This document shows positions 35,255 to 48,563 of a stretch of 64,000 nt of DNA, in pieces; the first letter of the stretch is position 1; each line of letters starts with the position of its first letter. Source of the DNA: Arcuatula senhousia (taxonomy: Eukaryota > Mollusca > Bivalvia > Mytilida > Mytilidae); assembly GCA_963971305.1 (NCBI GenBank), contig OZ020308.1:34129275-34193274 (forward strand), given 5' to 3'. The notes under the pieces were generated by a model. That model was not told the origin of the DNA and made no database searches. It saw nothing but the letters and a program-made list of their open reading frames with translations. The translations under genes and the position numbers were made by a program.

Positions 35255-36482
35255 CTTATATAATAGCAGAAATGTTCAAATTCTTCTTTTATTTACTGCT
35301 ACAACTTTTGTTTTCATCAAAAATTAAGATCGAGAAAATATTTTTCAGAAAAAAAACAAAAAACAAAGTCCCCCCTTCAAGTTGTTCCACACCTGATAAG
35401 CCTCACCTGGGGGAGTTCACGAGAGGTGAGCAAAACTTACCAAGATTCACTTGGTAAGGTATTTAAACGGGATATGTTTTAGACCATTTTACGTGAACTC
35501 ACCAAGCTTATACCACTATTAACAGGGGTGTGGTCCCGGATAAAATAAAAAAGCTCCACCAAGCAGTTGAATTGTTTGGGATAGGTGCATGGTCATGATG
35601 GAGTCAGAAAAGAATTACATGATAAATAAAGTAGGGACGGGAAGATTATTTCTACTTACGATAATCAACCGCATCATGCAAATGATGTTTACAAAATCAA
35701 GTGACGTCCGTGCATGCCGTATCAAGCACTGAAATAATAGTGACGTCATATTCATATCACGTAAATAAATCGGCAATTTACGGAACAAACGGAAATTACT
35801 CCGGAAATTACCGATCGCAATAGATTTATGTGCACATTGTAAAGAACCCTAGTTGTGGAACCAGTTGCGTGATCAAACTTTTTGCTGTTTGAGTACTTTT
35901 TGGTCAATGCTTTTTTGTTTTTTGACCTTCCAATGTTTTGATTCATAAGATGATGATGATATGTTACTCCTTGAAATATACAAGTCATACACTAGTATCA
36001 GCATATCAACCAAATTACCCATTTTTATACCCGTTTTTGATAATTGTATTATGAAACAGATAATGATAATGTGAATTTTATTATGTAGCCACATAGGCCG
36101 ACTTCACATGGAACTCGAGTTTCAACCCGGGTTCCATGTGAACGGAAATAGAACTGACTCGGGTACAGACTCTCGGGTTCCGGAAGTACAAGGCCCCATC
36201 TATGTATATCTTTCTTTCAAATTTCATTGGATTGACGTCATCTCATCCGGGATACAGAGTCGGTCTCGACGAACATCTAACGGCGCGAAACTTAATCCAA
36301 TTAGAGAAGGTCTTACATATGCACATTTAAACCTTCCCTTCTCCCGAGATCCAAGTGAAGTTGACCTATCTTATCATAGAATGAAAATACTTTCTGTAAA
36401 CTAAATTTCTATGCCCAAAGTCTAAGAGCGCTTATTAGAATGTGTACAGTCATATGTAAGTCTGTCGTCGATTGCATCTATC

Positions 36483-36540
36483 ACGTCAGGCGTAGCAAAA
36501 TTTATTGTCTGGAACTTTGTTGTCATTTGTAATTTAAATT
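36483..36540 (+). mobile_element. Fragment of Penelope-like terminal repeat, downstream of the ribozyme cut
   Basis: It reads CGTCAGGCGTAGCAAAATTT and then TGTCTGGAACTTTGTTGTCA, matching 9875-9917 and 14231-14273. The upstream ribozyme core (CTGATGA, GAAA) is absent. The left edge falls two or three bases before the predicted cleavage position. Confidence 0.6.
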
Positions 36541-37505
36541 CTTAAGGACAATTGTGTTACACACCTCATGATTACTAACTGGCCATTTTATAAACTCATA
36601 AATAAAACCATTTATTTGTATAGAAGGAAGCTTAACCAAAATCGGTTTTTGCGAGTCAGAAAATTTACAATGAATATTTATTTTCTATATACCATATTAA
36701 ATAATCTTTGGCCAGATTATTTTTTTTTTCTTGAAGGTAGAGGCCAGATTATTTTTTTTTCAACTTTTTCCACGCCAGAATATTCATTCACAAAAACTGC
36801 CAGGCCCTCCTCAAAATCAAATGGTCGTCCCCTAATGTTAAAGTTAAGATTCTTTTACATAGAATCCCAGCTTGAGAATTTGTTTGTGTTGCCCAGTATG
36901 CTAATTTTGGTTTTTATTGAGAATGGGAATTAATTTAGGTGCTCACAGTCTTATAAGAACCATATCCTCAATGTCAATCCCCCCTTTTTCTTCACACTGA
37001 GGTGTTAAGTTCAGCGTAGGCAAGAGATTCTTGAGAAAAACCTAAACCTAGCCAAAATCACATCACTGCGAGTAACATAACGGTAGTATCTATACATAAA
37101 TATATCGTGCATATTGCATTTATTGTCATTTTGTCATATTGGTGTTTTTTTTTCAATCCAAAATAATCATACTCTGAAATTTCTATTCGAAAAAACAACA
37201 GTCGGATATATTGAAGAACGAGTATAGCATCTTAGCAAAGCTGGAACACAACGCACATGCATTGTTGTTAACCGTACGCGTGAGTTTCATGTCCATATTT
37301 GGTCATTTCTGCTTATATCGAAGAATAAACGAGAAGCGATAATGATATTCTGGAATGATTTGTCGCCGCGGCGCCGGAAAGTAAAACCCATATCACGCCT
37401 TCTGCGATTTTCGTCGCATGCAAGACTAAAATTGAGTACGTGAAGCCCTTAATGTTATTCAACCAAACATCAACTTAAACCCATACCAACACTTTATATA
37501 TCAAT

Positions 37506-40500
37506 TTATTTTGAACAGACAACGCAGTTTGCAATCCTGTTATCAGCATAGGGAGGGCAGGGTAGTGGTCCACATTTATACCCAACGGCATAAACAAGAT
37601 GGCCATCCTGACTAACATGCCCGGAAGGGGTGAATTCAGGATTTTTATCAACGCAGATATATCTTGAAGCAGAATGTCCTCGACTACCTGATCCTAAAAT
37701 TCCAGAATATTCTAAATTCCAGCCTGGAAAACAAAGTTTTCTGCCTGGAATCATTACAACGGATGATGAGCTAGTTTTCCGACAGAGGGCGCAGGGCATG
37801 TCCTCGTCCGCAGAATTTGACGCAAAATGATTTCTTTCGTATTCAGTTCCGTACAAAAGTGAATCAGTTTCCGAGAATGTTATGTTTGTGATTTGTGGGT
37901 CATCAGGTAAACAGAGATAGTCAGCTGGACCGCCACGATAATTGGTAGAGTCTGGATTGTAGTAATTCTGTCCGGCTGCATACCCTAAAACAAACAAATC
38001 CCAAAACTAGAATGATTTTCGGAACATATAACTTTTAACATTTTTATCATTATATTTTATATTTAAGAAATACTAGATTGTGAATAGAGCCTTCGAAAAC
38101 CGAAAAAGCATCAATGTTGACACTAACTCGGGTCTCACTACTAGCAAGCTAATAAATCCTTTTTTACAACTCACTTATTAATCCATTCACCAAGGGTCTT
38201 TTTGAAATTAATGTTTTCACATGATTAATATCTATATGATTGTTATATTTTATGGATGATTATTGTTTGTGATATATGGACTTGCGTTTTTATGTCCCAT
38301 TTACGAAATGAGGAGGCATACTATTATCGTGTTCGGGTCCGTTCGTCCGTTCGTCCTATATGTTGCATTGAATCTTTTGGACATATTTTTGTTTTGTTAT
38401 TTTTTTAATTGGAAAATTTCTTCTGCCACGTTCTTTACAATTACTAAGTACTAAATAGATAATAATGAAATAATGGAATAAATTTAAGAGACACAACATC
38501 AAAAAATAACTATAAAGTAGCTTTTAACTATTTTCAATGTTTACATAATTCATTCAGGGGTGTTTTTATGGATTTAATAACTCAAGCGCTTCAAATAACA
38601 GAGACCAATTAAATTATTTTTGATTCAGATCAAACAGACCTCACCTTTATACACAAGCTCTGTTCCTGTCCCTTCGCAGACCGTTCTTCCCCATCGGATG
38701 TAGGTAGCTCCATAGTCTGAAAATATGGAATATAATTAATTTCGAAATATGATTTGAAGATATTGGAAAAAAAACCAAATAGTTTTTTTTTCTTTAGCGA
38801 AAAAAAAACAAGAAAAGAAAGAATCCGCCAACGAAAAAGAAAATAACGATACAAGCCAAAACATTATAGCGATGCCAATTCGATGCATAAAAGCGATAAT
38901 TTTGGATGTTACGAGATGGAATACAACTGTTTTTGTGTACATGCATCCACGATAGAACAAGAGGCTCCCAGGAGCCTGAATCGCTCACCTGACATATGTG
39001 CCTGAAGTAAAGGTTATTAGGCAAATTCTATTTGAAGTTGAAAGTGTCATAAGATTAATAAGGGGGTCATTTGACAATATGGTGGATCTTAAGGTGCTGA
39101 TGACTTTGTTCTCAATCAAATCTAAAAATCTGTCACCTTTTTTGAGTTATTAGCAAAACAATGCAGTTTAACCTAATGTTCTATTTTTAGCCACAGCAGC
39201 CATGTTTTACAACCAATCAAAAATCCCCACATTATTTCTATGCACCTAATGCTAATAAACAACACTAGCAAGTCTGGTTCCAATTGGACTTAAAGTGTCA
39301 GAGGAGTTAACGTTTTCAATGTAATGAGGAAATGCTTTTTAAATGCTCAATTTGGATGTTCTAAGGACAATAACTCCTCAAAGGAAAGGTCCTACAACGT
39401 TGACCTTATTACATATTTTGTAGATCTTGATGTGCTTAACAATATGCAACTTAAATTTCTCAAATATCTTGTATAGTTTTCAAGATATTGAGCTAAACAG
39501 GTGCAAAATTTGCAAAAAATCCACAAAAAGGGCAATAACTCCTACATGGGTTGTTGGATTTTCTTCAAAATTTCAGAGCTGGTAGATTTTGAAGTGCTGA
39601 TCACTTTTGTTTCCAATCAAAATTTTAAAATCTGTCACCGTTTTTGAGTAATTTGCAAAAAACTGCCATTTACCCCTATGTTCTATTTTTAGCCACAGCG
39701 GCCATGTTTTACAACCAATCAAAAATCCCCACCTCAGTTCTATACACCTAATGCTAATATACAGCTATATCAAGTTTGGTTGCCATTTGACTTAAAGTGT
39801 CAGAGGAGTTAACGTTTTCAATGTAAAGAGGAAATGCTGTTAAAATGCTCAATTCTGACGTTCTAAGGGCAATAACTCTTTAATCTCTTAATTTTCTATC
39901 CTAAAAGAAAAGGTCCTACAACGTTCACCCTATTACATATTTTGTAGATCATGATGCGCTTAACAACATGCAATTTAAATTTCTCAAATATCTAGTATAG
40001 TTTTCAAGATATTGAGCTAAACAGGTGCAAAATTTGCAAAAAATCCGCAAAAAGGGCACTAACTCCTACATGGGTTGTTGGATTTTCTTTAAAATTTCAG
40101 GTTAGGTAGATCTTGAGGTGCTGATCACTTTTCCCCTGCCAGAATTTTGATATCTGTAGCCGTTTTTGAGTTATTTGCAAAAAAACTGCATTTTACCCCT
40201 ATGTTCTATTTTTAGCCATGGCGGCCATGTTTTACGACGAATCAAAAATCCCCACATCAGTTCTAAGCACCGAATGCTAATGAACAACCATACCAAGTTT
40301 GGTTGCAATTGGACCTATGGTGTCAGAGGAGTTAACGTTTTAAAAAGTTTACGGACGACGGACGACGGACGGACGACGGACGCCAAGTGATGACAATAGC
40401 TAAAAAGGAATGCATGCAAAAAAGGTTTAGCTGCGATCGAAATGCAGGAGTTAAAAAAAAAGACATAAAGACCCAATTTCAAGAGATGTGCATCTCTACA

Positions 40501-40838
40501 TTATATCAAAAAGATTGGAATGCCAATTGAATTGCAATTGTTAATTAGTAGGAGTTCCGTTTAAGAGATGGTTACCCTAAAAAGTAACGGGACCCGTAAG
40601 TAATATCCCCAGTTAACAAAGCCGGATTAAAATAATTACCTTTTGGAGTAGCTGTGTCAAGTCTGGTTACAATCTCTGTCAATTTTTGGTTTTGCTGCTC
40701 CAAATGAGTAAGACGAGCTGCAATCGCATCTGGGTCATTGATCAGAAGTCTTTTGACTTCGTCTTTGATGTCTTTTGGTGGCTCACACCTTGAATGAATG
40801 ACACGAAGAAGGAAACAAACTATGAAAAATGAAAACAT
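37506..40838 (-). CDS. Short-chain collagen C4-like secreted protein (three exons)
   Basis: Exons: 40838-40640, 38716-38645, 37984-37506, all GT-AG with phase 1 introns; 750 nt give 249 residues. The N-terminus is a signal peptide (MFSFFIVCFLLRVIHS). A charged helix with heptad-like leucines follows (about residues 20-60, LTHLEQQNQKLTEIV), a likely short coiled coil for oligomerisation. The rest matches what I know of bivalve 'short-chain collagen C4-like' proteins: YGATYIRWGRTVC, ELVYKGYAAGQNYYN, GGPADYLCLPDDP, then a cysteine-rich end with YAVGYKCGPLPCPPY. There is no Gly-X-Y collagen repeat. The function is unknown; an extracellular matrix or defence role is only inference. The ATG at 40838 was chosen because nothing upstream in frame is a better start. 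The AATAAA at 37510-37505 overlaps the TAA stop. Confidence 0.85.
38957..40408 (-). repeat. Repeat family R1 copy, inverted, with three internal units
   Basis: The left edge AACAAGAGGCTCCCAGGAGC and TCGCTCACCTG is the reverse of the usual right end. The right edge ends in GACGACGGACGCCAAG and ATGACAATAGCT. A unit with TTCTATTTTTAGCCA and GGCCATGTTTTAC occurs near 39180, 39690 and 40200. It lies in intron 1 of the collagen C4-like gene; since that gene is on the minus strand, the repeat is in sense orientation. Confidence 0.8.
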
Positions 40839-42412
40839 TCTGCTGGTACTCACTTAAACAAATGCCTTATATTTGTAGTTATTTCTTAACACTGTACGTT
40901 CCTGTTACTGTCTTATCTTTTTGTAATATGTGTCAATTTGAAAATAAATGTAATCTTGTTTTGAAGATTTTCTTTTTAGAGTGATTAAAACATAGAACTT
41001 ATAACTTCATTTTACCATCAAAAACAAATAAAACATCTGTATACCTTAAAAACTTTAAAAGTGACAGTGTTTTCTCGTGCTGTTCAGAATTGTTCGTGTT
41101 TACCGGTTGCCCTTTTGGATTTTTGTCACTCGAATACCCCATTGTTGCCTCTGCTTCTTTCAAACTTCTACATGATTACATGGCTACATACATGCTTCAA
41201 ACGCCCGAATACTTCGCCCAGGCATACTCAGACACTTCAATCCAAAAATGACTTTTGTTGAGCTTCTTTAGCTGGCCGAATGAGCAAGCGTCTACATACA
41301 TGACATAAGTGTTCGATTCAAATACATAAAATAAAAGCTAAAACAACAAGGGGTTGCACTTAGTCGTGCTAAGAATACACCCACTCGACCACTCAGAAAA
41401 AAGGAAGTAAATGTGCGATTGTCCTGGAAATGGGCGGCACGATACAACTCATCATGCTAAATCTGTATACCAAATTTGAAACTAATCCCTTTAGTAGAAG
41501 CCGAGAAATCTGTTACGAAAAATTGTCTACTTTTGACCCTTAAATAAGTCTAAGTCGGCTCAGAAAACAGGAAGTGGATGTTCGACTGACCTGGAAAGGA
41601 AAGGCACGATACAACTCATCATACTAAAGCTGTATACCAAATCTGAAATCAATCCCTTCAGTAGAAGATGAGAAATCTGTTACGAAAGTTTGTTACGGAC
41701 GGACGGACGGACAAGGTGATTGCAATATAGCCCTCTCTCTTACTAGTGGGGGTATAAAAAACAAAACAAAGGGTTATCTGACAAAGTTTTACATTTCATT
41801 AAGACAGTAGCACTTTTACCGTTTAAGGCACAACAATTATGTGGGGTCGCCAAACAACATTGACTCAGTAGAGGCTTTTGAAGTGCCTATTATAAGCTTA
41901 AGGTTTAGCAGAGTAACAGTTTTTTATCATTTGTTTAAGGCAAAGACATCAATGCCTTCAAAGGACCATTAGTACACCTCAGTTTAGACTTTGTAATTTT
42001 GTAATGACTAATTATAAAGGGTAACCGGTTTCAGCAAAAAAACACCTTTCTCAAAATGAAATTTGCAATAGTTTTCATTTTATACAGCCAAGAAACTATA
42101 CACCTTACAACTTCAACACTATCTATTCTAGTTACCAAGTTATAAGGAATTTCATTTATTTCATTCTCTGTTCCATTTCCACGTTTTAAATAAAAATCGT
42201 TCATTGCTATCATCATAGACTTTTATTTCATATGCATATCATACATGTACCAGTAAAAGTTCAGTCAAATTGGTTCCGATAATATTTTTAAAACTCATGT
42301 TATGTTGACAGCGGAAAACAACAGATCCCTAAAACTTCATATTTAGATCCACCTAAAAGCTATTTTTCAAATATTTCTTTGTCAACTTTTATGCTCATTT
42401 TGGTGTTATCAT

Positions 42413-43799
42413 GTTTTTAGCTCACCTGGACCGAATGTCCATGTAAGCTATTACCATCACTTGGCGTCCGTCGTCGTCTGTCGTCTGTCGTTTGTCGTTC
42501 GTTAACAATTTTTCAAAAATCCTCTCCTCTGAAACTACTGATCAGAATTAAATTAAGTTTTCAGATGATCCCTTATAGGGGTTACAGCCCCTTAAAGGTG
42601 AAAAATAGCGTTTTTCGATGTTTTTGGCTTATTGAATGAAAACTATTGCAGATAGCGAAAAGCTGTTGCTTGTTTAAATGTTCAGCTCATTTAGCTCTAC
42701 AAAAGTCTCCATAGGGTCGAAGTTGTCAGATGACCCTTTATAGGGGTTACAGCCCCTTGAAGGCGAAAAATGGTGTTTTTGGCCTATAGAATGAAAACTA
42801 TTGCAGATAGAGAAAAGCTGTTGCTTGCTTAAGTGTGTGCCTTATATAATGAAAACTATAGCAGATAAATGTTCAACTCATTTTGCTCTACAAAAGCATG
42901 CATAGGGTTGAAGTTGTCAGATGACCCTTTACAGGGGTTACAGCCCCTAAGTTAACATGGTTTCATGTTTGTGGCTTATATAATGAAAACTATAACAGAT
43001 AAATGTTCAGCTCATTTAGCTCTACAAAAGTCTTCATAGGGTCGAAGTTGTCAGATGACCCCTTAAAGGGGTTACAGCCCCTAAATTAACATGGTTTAAT
43101 GTTTGTGGCTTATATAATGAAAACTATAGCAGATAAATGCTCAGCTCATTTAGCTGTACAAAAGTCTTCATAGGGTCGAAGTTGTCAGATGACCCCTTAA
43201 AGGGGTTGGTTACAGCCCCTAAATTAACATGGTTTCATGTTTGTGGCTTATATAATGAAAACTATAGCAGATAAATGTTCAGCTCATTTAGCTCTACAAA
43301 AGTCTTCATAGGGTCGAAGTTGTCAGATGACCCCTTAAAGGGGTTACAGCCCCTTAAAGGCGAAAAATAGTGTTTTGGCCTAAAGAATGAAAACTATTGC
43401 AGATAGAGAAAAGCTGTTGCTTGCTTAAATGTTCAGCTCATTTAGCTCTACAAAAGCATTCATAGGGTTGAAGTTTTCAGATGACCCCTTATAGGGATTA
43501 CAGCCTCTAAATTAACATGTTTTCATGTTTGTGGTTTAGATAATGAAAACTATAGCAGATAAAGAAAAGCTGTTGCTTGCTTAAATGTTCAGTTCATTAA
43601 GCTCTTAACAAAAGTCTATATAGAGTCAAAGTTGTCAGACGGCCCTTCAAATAATATTTTGCACGTTTTTAGCCTACAGATTGAAAACTATTGCTGAAAG
43701 AGAAAAGCTGTTGCTTGCTTAATTAGCTCTACTAAATTCTTCATAGGGTTGACATCAAGACCAGGTGAGCGATTAAGGCTCTTGGTAGCCTCTTGTTTA
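42413..43799 (+). repeat. Repeat family R1 copy with about eight internal tandem units
   Basis: It starts TTTTTAGCTCACCTGGACCG and ends CCAGGTGAGCG...CTCTTGTTTAC. Inside, a 130-190-bp unit with GTCAGATGACCCCTTA, GGGGTTACAGCCCCT and AATGAAAACTATAGCAGAT recurs around 42555, 42725, 42915, 43050, 43185, 43325, 43475 and 43635. This is expansion of an internal segment between conserved ends. Confidence 0.8.
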
Positions 43800-45314
43800 C
43801 ATTCTAGATGCTTTCAACTTTTGGTTGTGCCCCTTTTTCTGTTGTATAATTTATTACTTAGTTACAACAAGCATGCAAATTTACTTTCATTAATTTTTTT
43901 ATGTAAGGGACTTTTGTAGTTTTGTTTGTAACTTGTTTTTTTTAGGTTGTATTGTTGTAATGTTGTTTGAGCTTTCATCTTATGCATACAAACTAAATTA
44001 TTCAGTAAGGCATATGTATATATTTTAATTTTATGGTACAATGGAGCTATTTCTGAGTTTTATATGTGATATTTTTATGTAAAAACAAGTCTTGTTGAAT
44101 AGTTTTTTACTCTTTTAATTTTGTTATTTACAAAAACATATTTAGGCTATTATATTTACTCAACATTCAAATTATACAACAATTCAACAATTATTGAAAA
44201 ATAAAGATCACATAATAAATTTCTTGCCAGTTTGGCATATTAATATCAAAAAGAATCTTAAAACTAAAATTATACATATCAGTACTGTAGCAGACCAAAT
44301 GGACTGTGAGTAATGAGAAAAACTGAGATCATGGTCATTCAACAGGTTCAATAAAACCATACTAAACAAAACACTCAAAAAGAACCCAAAACTGTATAGG
44401 ATCTGAACAAAAAAACTTTCTAATCCAAACCTTGGTCTCCTAACTTGTCCAAACAAATTTGTTATTGCCAATGGTATTAAGTCTAGACAGCTTTATAGCA
44501 TAAGTAATGAAATTTTTCATCAAAAGTATCTCTATGGGTCTACATGCCAAAGCTACCAGGAAACAGGCATGACCATGAGTTGAGAACAAAAATTGCCATT
44601 ACTGTAAATTGAATATGAGAGTATATGAGAATCAAGCATACATATACTGGTTATATCATTTTTTTTACATTATCTATTTCCCACAAAACTCAATACCAAA
44701 GTTAAAAATGCAGTTGCTGCTTTAAAGAAATTCCTATAGTCCTTTTTAGAGAGTATTTCCGGACTTGCAGACCTGAGCAATCTTTTACTTATTCACTAGG
44801 TTTACGACTTCCGACTTCCGGGTCAGCCTCGCCATTGAAAATCTGTTGAAATTATTGAAAATCTGTTGAAATTAACTAAATTCGTCAACCTCTTAAAACA
44901 TTTCAAAATCGGTCCGCCACAGTATTAATTTACTATAACATACCTTAACATCCAAGACTTTACTCCAAACCAGTTTATTTGAATCCGGAAGGGGAAATTA
45001 CGCCAAAAACAGATAGGGATAAATTGATGTTTTCCTTAGCTCAACATTGATCACACAATGTGGCCAACCCACAAAGGGAACTACTCTTGCAAAAATTAAA
45101 ATAAAAGACTCGGAATCAGAATTTTGGATTACTTTTTCAAAAGGGCTATAATATCTTACCATTAATAACAAGAAATTGAAGATGATAAAATGTGTCAGAG
45201 TTAAAAATAACTGGATTTCATTAAACAGGAAGTAGGTGAGCGACAGACCTGAAATAGAATCCCATGTTATAGGAACCCACCCTGATGCTGTATACCAAAC
45301 ATAAAGCAGGGATG

Positions 45315-45435
45315 GGGTAATCGTAATCAGTAATCGTAATCGATTGTAATTGATTACATTTTCTACAGTAATCATATGTAATTGATAACTGAGTGAAAAA
45401 GTGCTGTAATCATGATTATTTTGATAACATTTTGA
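45315..45435. repeat. GTAATC/GATTAC-rich palindromic tract
   Basis: Repeated GTAATC and GATTAC words in both orientations (GTAATCGTAATCAGTAATCG, then TTGTAATTGATTACATTTT) could fold on themselves. It is probably part of an interspersed repeat; no gene. Confidence 0.55.
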
Positions 45436-46383
45436 TTACATTAGAAAAGTTTATTATAACATGGATTCTTTTGAAATGTTTCCCTTCTTACATTACAAGA
45501 ATTATAAATATGATGAACATTTGAATGCATGGAGCTGATTGAATAAAATTCTAGGTAAGTAAAGAAGTATTTTATATTATAAAGTGACTGTGATAAGTGG
45601 TTGCTGAGAAAACTATTACGAAAATGTCTTCCACACCCACCGGCCCTATGCCCAACATTCACCATTTTTAACCCAGATTTTTCACTCTGTGAAATCTGGC
45701 CAATAAAAATTAAGACATGGTAGCAATACATATATAATGCTTAACAACTTTCACAGGTTTTTATAGATGCTCAAAAATTATTCTGTATTACATGCACTAG
45801 TTCTAAGTTTTAATTTAGAATCTGCATGTCACCAAACAGTAACTGAAGGATCAATAATAAAATAACAATACAAAAAGTATACAACAAATACATGTAACTT
45901 TATCGAATTACATGAAATACAAAAAAAGGAAAAATGGAATGACAAGTTCAATATACATGTATCATAAATTAAGACAGATGGTTAAAACAATATATCATGG
46001 AAAAATATTTCTGTACACATTTAAATAGCACTTAATATTAAGTTGTCAATCTTATTTTAAATTCAAAAACTGTGAAAAGTATAATTGTTCATTTGGATAC
46101 TTTTTTGGGGGTTTCCTAAATTCATGTTAACAATAAATATAGTTGACTATCTGTTATTGACAATAGAATAATCTGTCAAAGTAAAAAAATGGCTTGATTT
46201 TGTGAAACAGGAAGTAGGCGAGTGATAGTCCCACTATATGGGACCCCCATGCTGAAACTGTATTCCAAATATCAAGAGGCTTTGACAAGTACATGTAACA
46301 TGTGTATTGTCTTAGAAAACTGTTACTATTTTTTTCCCTGCCTGCTTGCCTGGCATTTGCCAATTTATAAACCAGATTTTTTA

Positions 46384-46485
46384 AATTGAAATCCATGGAA
46401 TTTAAAACTCATAACAAATTGAAATCCATTGAATTTAAAACCCATTACAAATTGAAATCCATGAAATTTAAAACTCATAACCTTA
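46384..46485. repeat. Three-copy ~35-bp tandem repeat
   Basis: A unit containing TTGAAATCCATGGAATTTAA and AACTCATAAC occurs three times with small changes. Confidence 0.75.
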
Positions 46486-47978
46486 TGAATCATTGATTAG
46501 TTATCGCCTCAAAAAATAAGTTATTTCATTTAACATTTGGTGTCTGTGTAATCATAGTATACTAGCATATACATCATTTACATAAAATTTATGAAAATTT
46601 CTGTTAAATAGCATTGTAATGCAAGAACATCAATTTATGTTTCACAATGTTAAATTATATATCATATATTTTGTAAATACATCATTATAAAGACATGAGG
46701 ACATGTCTTCACCATGATAAAATTTCATGTGACATATACTTTTCTTAAATCAATATATAATTATCATGTTTATTGCACAAGAAAAACACGGATACTATTT
46801 TTATTACACTGTATTTTAAATAGAAAAATTAACAAAAACATGAAGTTTCATATTCATGATATTAATGGACTAAATTTGCTTTCAAATCATGGTTGCAACG
46901 TAAAATCTAAATCCTTCTGTTAAATGGTCTTTTAATAATTTTACAATACTTGAAATTTTAACATCAATTATTTGTTCCTGATTCAAATAAAGAAAATTCA
47001 AAATATATTTAATACATTAAATAAATAAAGAAAATTCAAATCATATATAATACCTTAAACAGTATAACAATTTACATAATCATTGAAACATTGACAATCA
47101 GAACAGGTTTTGGAACAATCTAACAATACTGCCATATTTATATATATTTCTGGCCAAAACAATATGTGTGCTTCCTGTCCATATCGAAAATAAAATAGTT
47201 GTTGGTATGAATACAAATGTATCCTTTTTTAACCTTTTAGTGAACAAGGTGTAGGTTCAACATCAACTGTGTTTACATAAAATGATAAAAAAATGTTTGT
47301 GTAGGCATGAAAAACAAAGTTGATAGGAAAACAGGAAAAACACATATATTTTTGTTTGGCCTCTGTTGCAAACAATGGAAACTCTATCTTTAGTATCTTT
47401 ATAGTTAGCTGCCTCTTGTATCTTGACTCGATCTGTAAAATAACACACTACTGGGAATCTGAAAGTAAAAATCATTGAAGCATTTTCATATTATCATATA
47501 GATCTAAAGCCGATAAAAAAATCCTAGATTCTCATCCCCTCTAGCACCCCTCCCCCACAATGGCAAATTATGTCCATTTTGGTCAATTTCTTTCTAAATG
47601 ACAGAATTTTTTACCAAATAAATAATTTAAAGCCCCATATTTTAAAGAAATGTGGACGACAATCCAAATATTATTTTATTATGGCCTAAGAATCTGACAA
47701 ACAATTTAACAGACACTGAAGAAGTGTTAAAAAAAATAAAATCATATTTTTCTACCAAAGTGAATACAACCTTTTGCATGTATTTTTTTGCTTTTTTTGT
47801 GGGCTTTTTTTTGTAATTACAGACTTGCACAAAAGGCTGCAATCCCTCTTTTCTATGGAATTTGGTTTTTTATGTACAGATTCCTAAACCTCATTCTCTT
47901 GTGACACTTGGCATGAATGGATCTCCCTGCCATCCCAAAATTTTATCCCCCTCCCCTTAACAGACAACCATGTATTTA

Positions 47979-48497
47979 AGTCGCCCAAAACAAAGTTTGG
48001 GGGACTTATTGTTTTTGCACCGTTTCTTATTATTATTATTATTTATCTTTTCCTTACGTGATCGTGAACTTGTCCGCCACATTTTTTGAAAACGCTTTGA
48101 CCAATTAAGATAAAACCTGCTGAGATGGGTGGAGGGTCACTCAGAAGTGTGCAATCCACTTTTGAAATTTTCAAGATGGCCGCCATTTTCAAAATGGCCG
48201 CCGTTTAAGATTTTTGGGCCCCTCTCAGATCTCGGAGATGGGTGGATGGATTTTAATGAAAATTGGTACACTGGTAGAGTGATCCTTCCTGAGCAACATG
48301 CGGAAAAAAAATTTGACGCGAACACCGCCATTTTAAAATGGCGGCCGTTTTACCACACCCGCCCCCCAAAAACGTCAACTTTGTCCGATTTCAACGAAAT
48401 TTGATTTCTAGACTTATTTTGATGCACTGATTTGAATGGAATACTATCCAAGGCGATTTTGGGCGACTTATGTGTTGGCATCCCAACACAATCAGCA
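47979..48497 (+). repeat. Repeat family R2, short copy with both ends
   Basis: The left end AAGTCGCCCAAAAC (47979-47992) and the right end TTTTGGGCGACTT (48458-48470) are inverted repeats, followed by the GTGTTGG/CCAACAC hairpin. Inside are GCCGCCATTTTCAAAATGG (48180-48198) and a second ATGGCGGCC (48338-48346). Compare 16395-17395, where the inverted ends read AAGTCTCCC/GGGAGACTT. Confidence 0.75.
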
Positions 48498-48563
48498 CTA
48501 GTTTAATATATTGACTTTATGTCCGAAAATTTGGGCAATTTAGTTTTTATTTGTTTTAAAGGT

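Larger units (their letters stand above)
34369..37505. other. Gene-free region with several repeats
   Basis: No coding exon is supported. It holds a G/C-ended MITE-like element (34918-35254), an R6 copy on the minus strand (35871-36050) and a piece of the Penelope-like terminal repeat (36483-36540). That piece starts just at the ribozyme cleavage site (CGTCAGGCGTAGC). Low-complexity T runs lie near 36720-36770. Confidence 0.5.

Noticed and set aside
44208..44471. 87-residue hydrophobic minus-strand frame resembling a membrane protein
   Set aside because: It has no ATG start or splice context. Hydrophobicity follows from AT-rich sequence, and related non-coding sequence recurs near 45200 and 46200.
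48129..48404. 91-residue plus-strand frame
   Set aside because: It lies inside the R2 repeat copy.
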